Part shown: in pieces, positions 9,454-18,061 of the stretch | Layout: each line of letters opens with the position of its first letter | Position numbering within the stretch: the first letter of the stretch is position 1 | NCBI GenBank assembly: GCA_945903675.1 | Contig: CAMDOP010000003.1 | Coordinates: 1-36,614, forward strand | Direction of reading: 5' to 3' | Source: Crenothrix polyspora | GTDB taxonomy: Bacteria > Pseudomonadota > Gammaproteobacteria > Methylococcales > Methylomonadaceae | Length of the DNA stretch: 36,614 nucleotides | Notes under the pieces: model-generated | Database searches by the model: none | The model's input: only the letters and a program-made list of their open reading frames with translations | What the model was told of the DNA's origin: nothing | Made by a program: the position numbers and the translations under genes

Positions 9454-12400
9454 ATGATTGAACGTATTATTGCATTTTGTCTACAGCAACGACTGATGGT
9501 AATTGGTGCCACCCTGACCATTGCTATTTCTGGGATCATCGCTTTTGAAAACCTACCTGTACAAGCCTTTCCTGACGTACAAAACGTCTTCGTACAAGTG
9601 GTCACTCAATACCCCGGACAAGCACCAGAAGAAGTAGAAAAGCTGATTTCATTGCCTATTGAGCGGGTCATGAATGGTGTGCCACATTTAATGAATATGC
9701 GCTCGGTATCTATCTTTGGACTCTCCGTCGTCACCCTAACCTTCGACGATAGCGCAGAAGATTATTTTTCACGGCAACAAGTGTTAGAACGCTTACATAA
9801 CGCTGATATTCCCTCTGATACCAAGCCACAACTTGGCCCATTATCTACCGGTGTCGGTGAAATATTACGCTATGTAATCGATGCTAAAAATTTGTCTTTA
9901 GTTGAACAGCGAGCACTTCAAGACTGGGTCATTGAACCTAAGATACGTACCATGCAAGGGGTTGCCGACGTAGTTTCCTACGGTGGTGGCGTTAAAGAAT
10001 ATAAAGTTGCTGCCAAACCCGATCGACTCAGAAATTTCAATATTAGTCTCCAACAAGTATTTGATGCGATAGCGGCTAATAATAACAATACAGGAGGGGG
10101 CTATATAGAACATGGCGATGAAGCCTTAGTTGTCAGAGGTATAGGTTTATTAAAGTCTGCCGATGAAATCGGCGAAATTGTTGTCAATACTAACGATGGC
10201 GTGCCCATACGTATTAAAGATGTCGCTGATATTAGCGTTGGCCCGCAACCGCGCACCGGCATGGTAGGCATGAACCAGCGCGATGATGTCGTTGAAGGCA
10301 TCGTATTATTAATCAAAGGCCGTGATGCGGTTGAGGTACTTAATGGCGTCAAACAAAAAATCGCAGAGCTGAACGACTTTGGTCTACCGCCCGGCGTACA
10401 AATTAGACCTATTTATGACCGCACAGAATTAGTCGGTCATACCATACATACCGTTGAACACAATATGCTGGAAGGCGCCGTGCTGATTTTGATCATCTTA
10501 ATGGTCTTTCTAAGGCGCTTTGTAGCAGCACTTTTAGTCACCTTGATTATTCCTTTGTCTTTATTATTCGCCTTTATTCTGGTCGATCTAGGCGGAATCT
10601 CTGCCAACTTGATTTCACTGGGCGCGATTGACTTTGGTATTATCGTCGATAGTGCAGTGGTCTTAGTTGAAGCCGTTATGGTACAGGTTACCTTAGATTT
10701 ACAACGTAATGTTGACATGCGCACTATGCGGCAAACGCTGCTTATTACAGCAACAGAAATGGGTAGACCTATCCTATTTTCAAAAGCCATTATCATCACT
10801 GCTTTTTTACCTATCTTTACTTTTCAACGCGTAGAAGCCAAAATTTTCTCACCCATGGCTTTTACCCTGAGCTTTGCACTGGTCGCTTCAATGCTATTCA
10901 GTCTAACTTTTGTGCCAGCGATGCTAACTTATTTATTGGGACCAAAATTAGCCGAAACACACAACCCCCTAGTTCAGGGCATGGAGCACCATTACCGACG
11001 TCTACTGGAATGGGTACTTAAACATGCACGCGCGGTTTTTATAACGGCCGTCATCGCATTACTATTAAGTTTTATGTCGGTAAAATTAATAGGCACCGAA
11101 TTTATGCCTAAGTTAGACGAAGGTAATATTTGGCTGACCATCACTTTACCTACACCCGTTTCACTCACGACAGCTAAGGAACTAGAGCGTGAAGTGCGAG
11201 AAAAGTTAGAAAAATTTTCTGAAGCTAAAATGGTCTTAACCCAACTAGGTAGACCTGAAGATGGCACAGATCCCAAAGGCTTTAATAATTTAGAAGTTTT
11301 AATCGATCTAAATTCCAAAGACACTTGGCGTTATAAGAAAAAAGATCAGCTAGTACAAGCGATGGATAAAGAACTCGCTATTTTTCCAGGCATACTCACT
11401 AACTTCTCACAGGTTATACAAGATAACGTTGAGGAAGCCATTTCGGGCGTTAAAGGTGAAATTGCTATTAAAATATTCGGCAGTGACTTAAAAACACTAC
11501 AAGACAAAGCCGATCAGGTAACTCGAATTCTTGCCTCGATACAGGGCGCTACTGATGTGGCCGCCGAACAGCAAGCTGGATTAGCACAGGTCATGGTTGA
11601 TATTGACCGTGCCAAAGTATCGCGTTACGGTATTAATGTTGCTGATGTTGAAGCTGTCATGGAAATGGGTATGGGCGGCAAAGCCGCTTCGCAGTTCTTA
11701 GAAGGTGAGCGTCGTTTTGATATCACGCTACGTTATGACGAAGACGCACGTAACTCGGTATCAGGCTTAGAAAACTTAACAGTACTGTCTCCAGGTGGTC
11801 AGCGCATTCCATTATCGGAACTGGCGACTATTAAAATTAATCAAGGCGCTTCCAGAATCAGCCGCGAAGATAATATGCGTCGCATTGCTATCAAATGTAA
11901 TTTGATAGATAGAGACCAAGGCAGCTTCGTCGCTGAGGCACAACAAAAAGTAGCCGCTCAAGTCGATATGCCACCGGGCTATCATATCGTTTGGAGTGGT
12001 CAATTTGAAAACCAACAACGCGCCATGAAGCGCTTAGCCGTTATTGTCGCTATCAGCTTAGGCCTCATATTTGTGTTGTTGTTCTGGGCTTTCATGTCCA
12101 TTAAGAATGCATTGCTCATACTCATGAACGTGCCTTTCGCTATGATCGGTGGTATTCTCATTCTGCTTGCTACGGGGATTAATCTCAGTGTCTCCGCAGC
12201 CGTCGGTTTTATCGCGCTATTTGGTATCGCCGTACAAAATGGGGTTATTCTTGTCTCGCAATTAAACAAGCTTCGACGAGAAGGGCAATGCTTACATGAT
12301 GCCATCGTCAACGGCTCAGTCAGTCGTCTTAGACCCGTCGTCATGACCGCATTGATGGCAATGCTAGGTTTATTTCCTGCCGCACTCTCAACCAGCGTCG

Positions 12401-12522
12401 GATCAGAAACAGCAAAACCTTTTGCTGTTGTTATTATCGGTGGATTATTAACGGCAACCTTATTGACGTTAACCTTGTTGCCAGCACTTTATCGCTATTT
12501 TGCAGAACCTGACGAACCATAA
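9454..12522 (+). CDS. Heavy-metal efflux RND transporter, CzcA type
   Basis: Proton-driven inner-membrane pump of the HME-RND family. The ATG at 9454 (MIERIIAFCLQQRLM, 1022 residues) is chosen; an in-frame start at 9394 would overlap the adaptor gene and add 20 residues with no transmembrane character. TM1 is followed by the family segment NLPVQAFPDVQNV. The proton-relay motif in TM4 reads DFGIIVD...E with D393, D399 and E406, the pattern of CzcA-type (Zn/Co/Cd/Ni) pumps. At the positions of the three CusA substrate methionines I find EAISG, RYGIN and SPGGQR, none with Met, so a Cu/Ag substrate is unlikely. Those alignments were made by eye from memory. The PII-like gene follows nine bases later. 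Confidence 0.93.
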   Translation: MIERIIAFCLQQRLMVIGATLTIAISGIIAFENLPVQAFPDVQNVFVQVVTQYPGQAPEEVEKLISLPIERVMNGVPHLMNMRSVSIFGLSVVTLTFDDSAEDYFSRQQVLERLHNADIPSDTKPQLGPLSTGVGEILRYVIDAKNLSLVEQRALQDWVIEPKIRTMQGVADVVSYGGGVKEYKVAAKPDRLRNFNISLQQVFDAIAANNNNTGGGYIEHGDEALVVRGIGLLKSADEIGEIVVNTNDGVPIRIKDVADISVGPQPRTGMVGMNQRDDVVEGIVLLIKGRDAVEVLNGVKQKIAELNDFGLPPGVQIRPIYDRTELVGHTIHTVEHNMLEGAVLILIILMVFLRRFVAALLVTLIIPLSLLFAFILVDLGGISANLISLGAIDFGIIVDSAVVLVEAVMVQVTLDLQRNVDMRTMRQTLLITATEMGRPILFSKAIIITAFLPIFTFQRVEAKIFSPMAFTLSFALVASMLFSLTFVPAMLTYLLGPKLAETHNPLVQGMEHHYRRLLEWVLKHARAVFITAVIALLLSFMSVKLIGTEFMPKLDEGNIWLTITLPTPVSLTTAKELEREVREKLEKFSEAKMVLTQLGRPEDGTDPKGFNNLEVLIDLNSKDTWRYKKKDQLVQAMDKELAIFPGILTNFSQVIQDNVEEAISGVKGEIAIKIFGSDLKTLQDKADQVTRILASIQGATDVAAEQQAGLAQVMVDIDRAKVSRYGINVADVEAVMEMGMGGKAASQFLEGERRFDITLRYDEDARNSVSGLENLTVLSPGGQRIPLSELATIKINQGASRISREDNMRRIAIKCNLIDRDQGSFVAEAQQKVAAQVDMPPGYHIVWSGQFENQQRAMKRLAVIVAISLGLIFVLLFWAFMSIKNALLILMNVPFAMIGGILILLATGINLSVSAAVGFIALFGIAVQNGVILVSQLNKLRREGQCLHDAIVNGSVSRLRPVVMTALMAMLGLFPAALSTSVGSETAKPFAVVIIGGLLTATLLTLTLLPALYRYFAEPDEP

Positions 12523-12531
12523 AGGAACCTT

Positions 12532-12858
12532 ATGAAAGAAATCCGCGCCTTTATTCAGCCCCACAAGCTTAGCCACGTCACCATGGCCTTGTTGCAGATT
12601 CCGGACTTTCCCGGCATGAGCGTCATTGATTGCGATGGCTTTGGACGTGAACGTACTCAACATATCCAAGATTACAAACCCTTCTTGGCTAAAAAACGTC
12701 TAGAAATTTTCGCACCGGATGCTTTAGTGGAGATTATTTTCGAAACTATCATGAATGCAGCGCATAGCGGTAATCATGGTGATGGCAAAATTTATGTGAT
12801 TGATATGCTGGAAGGTGCTCGTATTAGTACCGGTGAACGTAGCCCAGATTTGGGCTGA
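12532..12858 (+). CDS. PII-like signalling protein of a metal-efflux operon (PII-NG type)
   Basis: The 108-residue product has the PII layout: N-terminal KEIRAFIQPHKL (compare GlnB KKIDAIIKPFKL), a GFGRE segment leading into a shortened T-loop (about 37-55), the B-loop GDGKIYV (83-89) and the C-loop RISTGE (97-102). It lacks the GlnB uridylylation context around Tyr51 (it has DYKPF), so it is not GlnB or GlnK. A PII group next to CzcCBA-type efflux genes has been described in the literature as PII-NG; I infer membership from this context. A strong AAGGA ribosome site precedes the ATG, and the gene closes the RND operon. A likely role is nucleotide- or metal-dependent tuning of the pump; the ligand is unknown. 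Confidence 0.85.
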   Translation: MKEIRAFIQPHKLSHVTMALLQIPDFPGMSVIDCDGFGRERTQHIQDYKPFLAKKRLEIFAPDALVEIIFETIMNAAHSGNHGDGKIYVIDMLEGARISTGERSPDLG

Positions 12859-12870
12859 TTCAATCAAGAT

Positions 12871-12901
12871 AAATTAGCCTCTATATTGTAGAGGCTAATT
12901 T
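12871..12901. terminator. Bidirectional terminator between the PII-like gene and the J-domain gene
   Basis: A perfect 13-bp inverted repeat, AAATTAGCCTCTA and TAGAGGCTAATTT, surrounds a TATTG loop. It sits between two convergent genes and overlaps the J-domain gene's stop codon. The arm ends supply short A/T tails on both strands, but there is no long T-run. Confidence 0.75.
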
Positions 12902-14015
12902 AATAGTACGAATCTTCAACTCTTGGAATCTGATAGGTTTTTAGCCATGCTTTAAAGCTAGCAGGGTTTTGATAGGCCTTAAGTTCACGTTTGAAATCTG
13001 AAATATCTATTTCTAAATCTTTAATATCTCTGGCTAGCATAGACATCATTTGCTTAGGTGCTAAGCGCTGGAAAGACGGTATGTTTAAATTTATCTTAAA
13101 CATCTGTTCAATTTCATCAGTCTCTTGCTCTAATTCAGCCAATTGTTCTTTTAAGATCTTATTAAAATATTTAAGCCGACTGTCGGCAATCAAACTTAAC
13201 TCTGCTGGATTGATTTGCTCTATTTCTAACTGCAGAGCCAACAGCAACAATAAATCTTTTTTGCCGTAAGCTATATTAACGCGCTGCATCAACTCAGTTT
13301 TACGCTTTTGCTCTTCTGGATCTGGCTCGCGATCAGGGTGTAATACGGCAACTAACTTACGATAAACCTCTCGCACCGATTTACTGGCCAGCTCCTCTTC
13401 TTCTTGTAGGCGCGCTTCTTTTTCTAATTGTTTTTTAGTCTTTTTGCGAGCTATGCCCGCTCGATGTTGAGCCTCCGCCTCTTCTCGTTCCAGAATTTTT
13501 TCATGCAAATGCGCTTGAAACATTTCCGGTGAGCTCATATCAATATCGTCACCTAAATCCACATCAAACATATCTTTGGCAAGATTTTTCATCATATCAG
13601 CCATAAAAGACTCCCTGCCTTCATTAAGGCTATCGAAATCTTCCTCACTATATTTATTAAATAGCGGCTTTAATTCATCCATTTGATGATCCGCAATTAA
13701 GTGCTCTGATACTTCGCAGATCAGGTGTCTAATTTTTATTTTATCGGTTTTCTTAAACAAAGACAGATCATAATGCTGATCTAATAATTGCACCCACGCT
13801 AATTTATGCTGACTAAAAGTCTCTTGCAAAGGCTCATAACTTTCAACTATTTTTTGTTGGTACAAGGGTCTAGTGTCCTGCCATTCGACCAGACGCTGCT
13901 TTTGTAAATCAATTTTCTTAGTCAGCGTATTAAATAGCTTTTGCTGCGCCGATAAGGTTTTCTTTTCATCGGCTTTCGGGGTAATGCTGACGGTTTTGTT
14001 TTTAGATGGGCTCAT
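12900..14015 (-). CDS. J-domain protein with an internal J domain, function unknown
   Basis: The 371-residue soluble protein has no signal peptide or membrane segment. The J-domain HPD tripeptide is at residues 226-228 (LVAVLHPDRE), preceded by the helix SVREVYRKL and followed by MQRVNIAYG, so it should engage a DnaK-type chaperone. The domain lies mid-protein, not at the N-terminus as in DnaJ. Before it are about 200 helical, charged residues with a strongly Glu/Lys-rich stretch (175-212), and after it another helical region with likely coiled coil (260-300). There is no G/F-rich or zinc-finger region. The gene is monocistronic and convergent with the efflux operon, sharing its terminator. 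Partners and role are not apparent. Confidence 0.8.
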   Translation of the reverse strand: MSPSKNKTVSITPKADEKKTLSAQQKLFNTLTKKIDLQKQRLVEWQDTRPLYQQKIVESYEPLQETFSQHKLAWVQLLDQHYDLSLFKKTDKIKIRHLICEVSEHLIADHQMDELKPLFNKYSEEDFDSLNEGRESFMADMMKNLAKDMFDVDLGDDIDMSSPEMFQAHLHEKILEREEAEAQHRAGIARKKTKKQLEKEARLQEEEELASKSVREVYRKLVAVLHPDREPDPEEQKRKTELMQRVNIAYGKKDLLLLLALQLEIEQINPAELSLIADSRLKYFNKILKEQLAELEQETDEIEQMFKINLNIPSFQRLAPKQMMSMLARDIKDLEIDISDFKRELKAYQNPASFKAWLKTYQIPRVEDSYY

Positions 14016-14118
14016 AGGGTCGTCGTTATCATGTTGCGGGTAATGATTGATATTTTAAACCAAGCTTTTAAAATCATATCACGTTTAAATTTTGATAATG
14101 GTGTCCCCCCCTACGATT

Positions 14119-14322
14119 GCTACCAATTTAAGGCGGGACACTCACTCACTTAATTATTTACTTTTAGACAGGGTTCTCTTAAGCGCAGACAAAGGACGAA
14201 AGGCGAAGGGCAAAGGGTTAAGCTTAGTGCCTGTCACGCCTTAAGTTGCTAGCCTCCTAGACTTAGTCTTTCGCCCTGAGCCTTTTGTCTGCACTGAAAC
14301 TGTCCTGCTTTAAGTTGGTAGC
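14119..14322 (+). repeat. Reference copy (A) of the dispersed inverted-terminal repeat, MITE-like
   Basis: A 204-bp element in the 311-bp gap between the J-domain gene and acr3. Its 22-bp ends (14119-14140 and 14301-14322) are inverted repeats of each other with three mismatches, beginning GCTACCAATTTAAGG and ending TTTAAGTTGGTAGC. A third terminus-like segment lies inside (14232-14254, ending TTGCTAGCC). The inner arms also pair (GCAGACAAAGGAC against the TTTTGTCTGC side), so the whole unit can fold into a long imperfect hairpin. CGATT occurs at 14114-14118 and again at 14324-14328, a possible target duplication offset by one base. There is no coding sequence. It ends just beyond the acr3 stop. 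Confidence 0.8.
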
Positions 14323-14326
14323 CCGA

Positions 14327-15379
14327 TTATACAAATAAATGCTTACGAAAGAAAAATGCCACATTAACCAGCGCTATCATCACCGGCACTTCTATCAAAG
14401 GCCCTATCACTGCCGCAAACGCAGCACCACTATTAATACCAAATACCGCGATGGCGACGGCGATAGCTAATTCAAAATTATTACTGGCGGCAGTAAAGGC
14501 TAGTGTAGTGCTCTTGCCATAATCAGCGCCCACCGTTTTACCCATAGCGAAACTAAGCAAAAACATCACGACAAAATAAATCAACATCGGTATGGCGATA
14601 CGAACGACGTCCATAGGCAATTGCACGATCAATTGCCCTTTTAAAGAAAACATCACTACGATGGTAAATAACAACGCGATCAGCGCTAGTGGACTAATCT
14701 TAGGAATGAAAACCTGCTGATACCAGTCTTTGCCTTTAGCGCGAATAAGCAAGAAACGCGTCAGGAATCCAGCCATAAAAGGGATGCCTAAATAGATAAA
14801 CACACTTTGGGCAATATCAACGATGCTGATAGCCACTATGTGACCTTCTAACCCTAACAGAGGTGGCAACACGGTAATAAACAGCCAAGCATAGACACTG
14901 TAAAACAAGACTTGGAACACACTGTTAAAAGCCACTAAGCCGGCAGCATATTCATTATCGCCCTGTGCTAGTTCGTTCCAAACGATCACCATCGCTATAC
15001 ATCTAGCCAGACCAATTAATATCAATCCAATCATGTATTCAGGATAATCACGCAGAAAAATAATCGCCAAGGCAAACATTAACACCGGACCGATTAGCCA
15101 GTTCTGCACTAAAGACACGCCTAAAATCTTACCATTACGAAATACTGCACCCAGCTCCTCGTAATGCACTTTCGCTAAAGGTGGAAACATCATTAACACT
15201 AAACCGATAGCAATCGGGATATTGGTCGTGCCCAAAGACACTTTAGTATTTAAGTCACTCACTTCAACAGGAAAAACATAACCGACACTGACACCCACAG
15301 CCATGGCGATAAATATCCATAGTGTTAGGTAACGATCGAGAAAAGATAAGTGTGCTTTTGAATAGCGTTCTATGCTCAT
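14327..15379 (-). CDS. acr3: Arsenite efflux transporter, ACR3 family
   Basis: Inner-membrane As(III) exporter of the bile/arsenite/riboflavin transporter superfamily. The 350-residue product has about ten hydrophobic helices. The conserved Cys of the family is in LARCIAM (C127) and the conserved Glu in SNNFELA (E303), both essential in studied Acr3 proteins. The [11 protein letters not shown]-terminus is typical. It is the last gene of the arsR-C-D-A-acr3 operon, 13 bases after arsA. Pairing Acr3 with ArsA/ArsD, rather than ArsB with ArsA, is known in other bacteria and implies an ATP-energised Acr3 pump. It is sometimes labelled arsB but is unrelated in sequence to E. coli ArsB. Confidence 0.95.
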   Translation of the reverse strand: MSIERYSKAHLSFLDRYLTLWIFIAMAVGVSVGYVFPVEVSDLNTKVSLGTTNIPIAIGLVLMMFPPLAKVHYEELGAVFRNGKILGVSLVQNWLIGPVLMFALAIIFLRDYPEYMIGLILIGLARCIAMVIVWNELAQGDNEYAAGLVAFNSVFQVLFYSVYAWLFITVLPPLLGLEGHIVAISIVDIAQSVFIYLGIPFMAGFLTRFLLIRAKGKDWYQQVFIPKISPLALIALLFTIVVMFSLKGQLIVQLPMDVVRIAIPMLIYFVVMFLLSFAMGKTVGADYGKSTTLAFTAASNNFELAIAVAIAVFGINSGAAFAAVIGPLIEVPVMIALVNVAFFFRKHLFV

Positions 15380-15392
15380 AATTTTCTCCTAA

Positions 15393-17174
15393 TTAATGAC
15401 TATCTACAGTCAATTCTAGTAAGCGCTCTACACCTACAGGTTCTTCTTTAAGCAGCGGCACTACAGCATAACGATGCGCATGAATATTCGCCACACTTTC
15501 AATTTCATGTAGTTCATTATCGGCACGCTGCCGTAATAAAAGTGAATGTACCGTTGTTGCCGCAATGCTATTGTTGATCACCCAAGCCCAAGGCTCAATT
15601 CCTGCCCTACGTAAATCCGCTTGCAGGTGTGCAGCTTCAAGCACCGGCGTCGTTTCTGCTAGGGTTACCAGCAACACCTTAGTTTGCTTAGCATCTTGTA
15701 GTTGCATCATCGGCGTCAGATATTGAACGTCAGAACCCGCCATTTGCCTACTCATTTCACGGTGATAAGCACCGGTAGCATCAAGCAACAGCAAAGTATG
15801 ACCTGTAGGTGCAGTGTCCATAACGACAAATTTTTTGCCTGCTTCACGGATAACCCGTGAGAAAGCTTGAAACACCGCAATTTCTTCGGTGCACGGCGAG
15901 CGCAAGTCTTCTTCCAGCAGGGCTAGCCCCTTGGCATCGAGATTCGCGGCTTTTGTTTCTAATACTTGTAGCCGATAGCGCTCAGTTTCCACGCGGGGAT
16001 CAATGCGGCTCACCATCAAATGTTCTAAGGCCCCATTCAGTGTTTCGCTCAAATGAGCAGCAGGGTCTGACGTTGTCAGATGTACCGGCAACCCCCGTTG
16101 AGCAAGTTCCACCGCAATAGCCGCCGCCAATGTCGTTTTACCCACACCGCCTTTACCCATCAGCATAACCAACCCATGACCGTCAATTGCAATCGCATCA
16201 ACTAGCTTTGAAAGGCTGGGAGCATCAATGGTCTTGGTAACCACCTTGTCATGACCTATTATGGGTATTGCAATAAGCAGTAAGTGCCTAAGGGCTTCCA
16301 GTCCAACCAGATTAAACGGTTTAAGCTCGATAAAATCACAAGGTAAGGCTTTAAGTACTTCAGGTATTGTTTTCAGTGCCTGTTGTTCGCGTTGACAAAT
16401 AGCTGCGGCGAGCGAATCTTCTGCTGCTTCAGCAGCAGGTAATATACCGTTAACCACCAGATATTGTTGAGATAAGCCAATGGCCGCCAGCTCCTCATGG
16501 GTACGTGCAACTTCTCGCAAAGTCGCCAATTGAGCACGAGCCACCAAAATCAAACGACTACGCTGGGGATCGGCCAAGGCCTCTACTGCTGCTTTGTATT
16601 GACTACGTTGCTTTTCCAATCCCGCTAAAGGCCCAAGACAAGAGGCATCACCTTTACCTTCATCAAGGAAGCCACTCCAAGCACCTGGCAATTGCAATAG
16701 CCGGATAGTATGACCGGTCGGAGCGGTGTCAAAAATGATATGCTGATAGTCCGCAGTTAAAGCGGAATCGGTTAATAATGCCGTGAATTCGTCAAACGCA
16801 GCGATCTCTGTAGTACAAGCACCTGATAGCTGCTCTTCAATACCTTTTACTACCGCGTCTGGCAACACTCCACGCACAGGACCCACGATGCGATCACGAT
16901 AAGCTTGCGCTGCCGCTTGTGGATCGATTTCCAACGCGGCTAAACCCGGCACAGTAGGAATAGAGGTGATCTGATTACCAATGGTTATGCCAAATACCTG
17001 AGCCACATTCGATGCTGGATCAGTACTCACCAGTAGTACTTGAAACCCTTCCTCCGCTAACCTTATCGCTGTGGCACTAGCGATTGACGTCTTGCCTACG
17101 CCACCTTTACCGGTAAAAAACAAAAACCGTGGTGGTTGCTCAAGAAATTTGTAGTCACTCATCATATCGCTCAT
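15393..17174 (-). CDS. arsA: Arsenite-stimulated pump ATPase ArsA
   Basis: Cytosolic ATPase subunit that energises arsenite export. It is a tandem fusion of two homologous halves, each with a P-loop GKGGVGKT (residues 22-29 and 340-347) and the DTAPTGHT signal-transduction motif. The three As(III)-binding cysteines of the plasmid R773 enzyme are all present: C120 (LSGACTTEI), C179 (ASCLGP) and C428 (RSPCTEEI). The ATG at 17174 gives 593 residues (R773 ArsA is about 583) and starts seven bases after arsD. A TTG start at 17228 would overlap arsD by 47 bases and add non-conserved sequence; later ATGs at 17165 and 17162 are also possible. GC content looks higher than in flanking genes. Confidence 0.97.
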   Translation of the reverse strand: MSDMMSDYKFLEQPPRFLFFTGKGGVGKTSIASATAIRLAEEGFQVLLVSTDPASNVAQVFGITIGNQITSIPTVPGLAALEIDPQAAAQAYRDRIVGPVRGVLPDAVVKGIEEQLSGACTTEIAAFDEFTALLTDSALTADYQHIIFDTAPTGHTIRLLQLPGAWSGFLDEGKGDASCLGPLAGLEKQRSQYKAAVEALADPQRSRLILVARAQLATLREVARTHEELAAIGLSQQYLVVNGILPAAEAAEDSLAAAICQREQQALKTIPEVLKALPCDFIELKPFNLVGLEALRHLLLIAIPIIGHDKVVTKTIDAPSLSKLVDAIAIDGHGLVMLMGKGGVGKTTLAAAIAVELAQRGLPVHLTTSDPAAHLSETLNGALEHLMVSRIDPRVETERYRLQVLETKAANLDAKGLALLEEDLRSPCTEEIAVFQAFSRVIREAGKKFVVMDTAPTGHTLLLLDATGAYHREMSRQMAGSDVQYLTPMMQLQDAKQTKVLLVTLAETTPVLEAAHLQADLRRAGIEPWAWVINNSIAATTVHSLLLRQRADNELHEIESVANIHAHRYAVVPLLKEEPVGVERLLELTVDSH

Positions 17175-17181
17175 CAATCGT

Positions 17182-17535
17182 TTAACAACTGCTGCCACTA
17201 CAGCAACCGGACTTGACCTTGTCTTCAATTAAAGTAATGGCACACCAGCGAGCCAGTTCGGCACGATTTGGATAACGCCCGGCCAAAGCCACTTCACCAT
17301 CAATTAAAATCAACGGTAAAGCTTCGGCACCAGAACGCTCCAGAAAGCTTTTTACTACGGTATTTTCAGCAAACACCAAAGGTTCTTGCGCCAAATTGAA
17401 TCGCTGGATGTCAGCCCCATTTTGCTTAGCCCAATCCACATCAGCAGAAAACTCAACTAACTGTTGATCAACTTCCACGCCACAAACACCGGTACTGCAA
17501 CATAACGCAGGGTCAAACACTTGAATCGTTGTCAT
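17182..17535 (-). CDS. arsD: Arsenic metallochaperone ArsD
   Basis: Small cytosolic protein that carries As(III) to ArsA and weakly represses the operon in R773. The 117-residue product begins MTTIQVFDPALCCSTGVCG, with C12, C13 and C18 exactly at the R773 metallochaperone positions. A second cluster, GCCSGSSC (C111, C112, C117), ends the protein, as in longer ArsDs. The fold is thioredoxin-like. ATG at 17535 is chosen over an upstream TTG at 17553 that would abut the arsC stop. The gene lies between arsC and arsA, the expected order. Confidence 0.96.
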   Translation of the reverse strand: MTTIQVFDPALCCSTGVCGVEVDQQLVEFSADVDWAKQNGADIQRFNLAQEPLVFAENTVVKSFLERSGAEALPLILIDGEVALAGRYPNRAELARWCAITLIEDKVKSGCCSGSSC

Positions 17536-17553
17536 AATAGAATGCCTTATCAA

Positions 17554-18033
17554 TTAAGGTAATAGGATGCCAATACGATCCAGTTCAGCTTTCAGCCTAG
17601 CAGGATCATTTTTTAATTCAGTAAGTGGTAGCGCCAAAAATTGTTCAATACGATGGCGAAGTATTTTATAAGCCGTCATAAAAGCGGCTTTAATTTCTTC
17701 TTCACTGCCCTCGGCGTGCGCTGGATCTTCTACGCCCCAATGGCTACGCATAACAGGGCCTAAATAAGCAGGACAGATTTCATTAGCGGCATTACCGCAA
17801 ACACTCAGAACGATATCGGGCGTCACGGGCAGATCATTCCAAGATTTACTGTAATAGCCCTCAGTAGAAATACCTTCCCGCTCAAGCTGCGCCAAGGCAC
17901 CGGTATTGAGTCGACCTAGAGGTTTGCTGCCAGCACTAATAGCATGCCAACCTTCTGGAGCAAGATGATTGAAAATGGCTTCGCCCATCAGAGATCGGCA
18001 AGAATTACCCGTGCAAAGAAATAATACATTCAT
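17554..18033 (-). CDS. arsC: Arsenate reductase, low-molecular-weight phosphatase family (thioredoxin type)
   Basis: Reduces arsenate to arsenite so it can be exported. The 159-residue product has the P-loop CTGNSCRS (C7 to R13) of low-molecular-weight protein tyrosine phosphatases and the catalytic Asp in EDPA (D103). Two further cysteines, C79 (SVCGN) and C87 (EICP), sit where S. aureus pI258 ArsC has its Cys82/Cys89 relay, with one extra residue between them. This supports thioredoxin-coupled recycling rather than the glutaredoxin-type E. coli ArsC. The C-terminus is about 25 residues longer than pI258 ArsC. It is the second gene of the operon, 28 bases after arsR. Confidence 0.94.
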   Translation of the reverse strand: MNVLFLCTGNSCRSLMGEAIFNHLAPEGWHAISAGSKPLGRLNTGALAQLEREGISTEGYYSKSWNDLPVTPDIVLSVCGNAANEICPAYLGPVMRSHWGVEDPAHAEGSEEEIKAAFMTAYKILRHRIEQFLALPLTELKNDPARLKAELDRIGILLP

Positions 18034-18061
18034 AGTAGATTACTCATTATAAGGAAAGAAG

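Noticed and set aside
10437-11324. Antisense open frames inside the first RND pump gene (and similar ones inside the second)
   Set aside because: They are low-complexity shadows of a strongly conserved gene, with no ribosome sites or recognisable domains.
12841-12856. Second terminator hairpin AGCCCA-GATT-TGGGCT
   Set aside because: It lies within the last codons of the PII-like gene, with short arms and no T-run. The perfect 13-bp stem just after is the better candidate.
14119-14322. Degraded insertion sequence with transposase
   Set aside because: At about 200 bp with no open frame it is too small. No transposase-like protein is found in or near any copy.
17175-17228. TTG start that would lengthen ArsA by 18 residues
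   Set aside because: It overlaps most of the end of arsD, encodes non-conserved sequence and makes the protein longer than usual.
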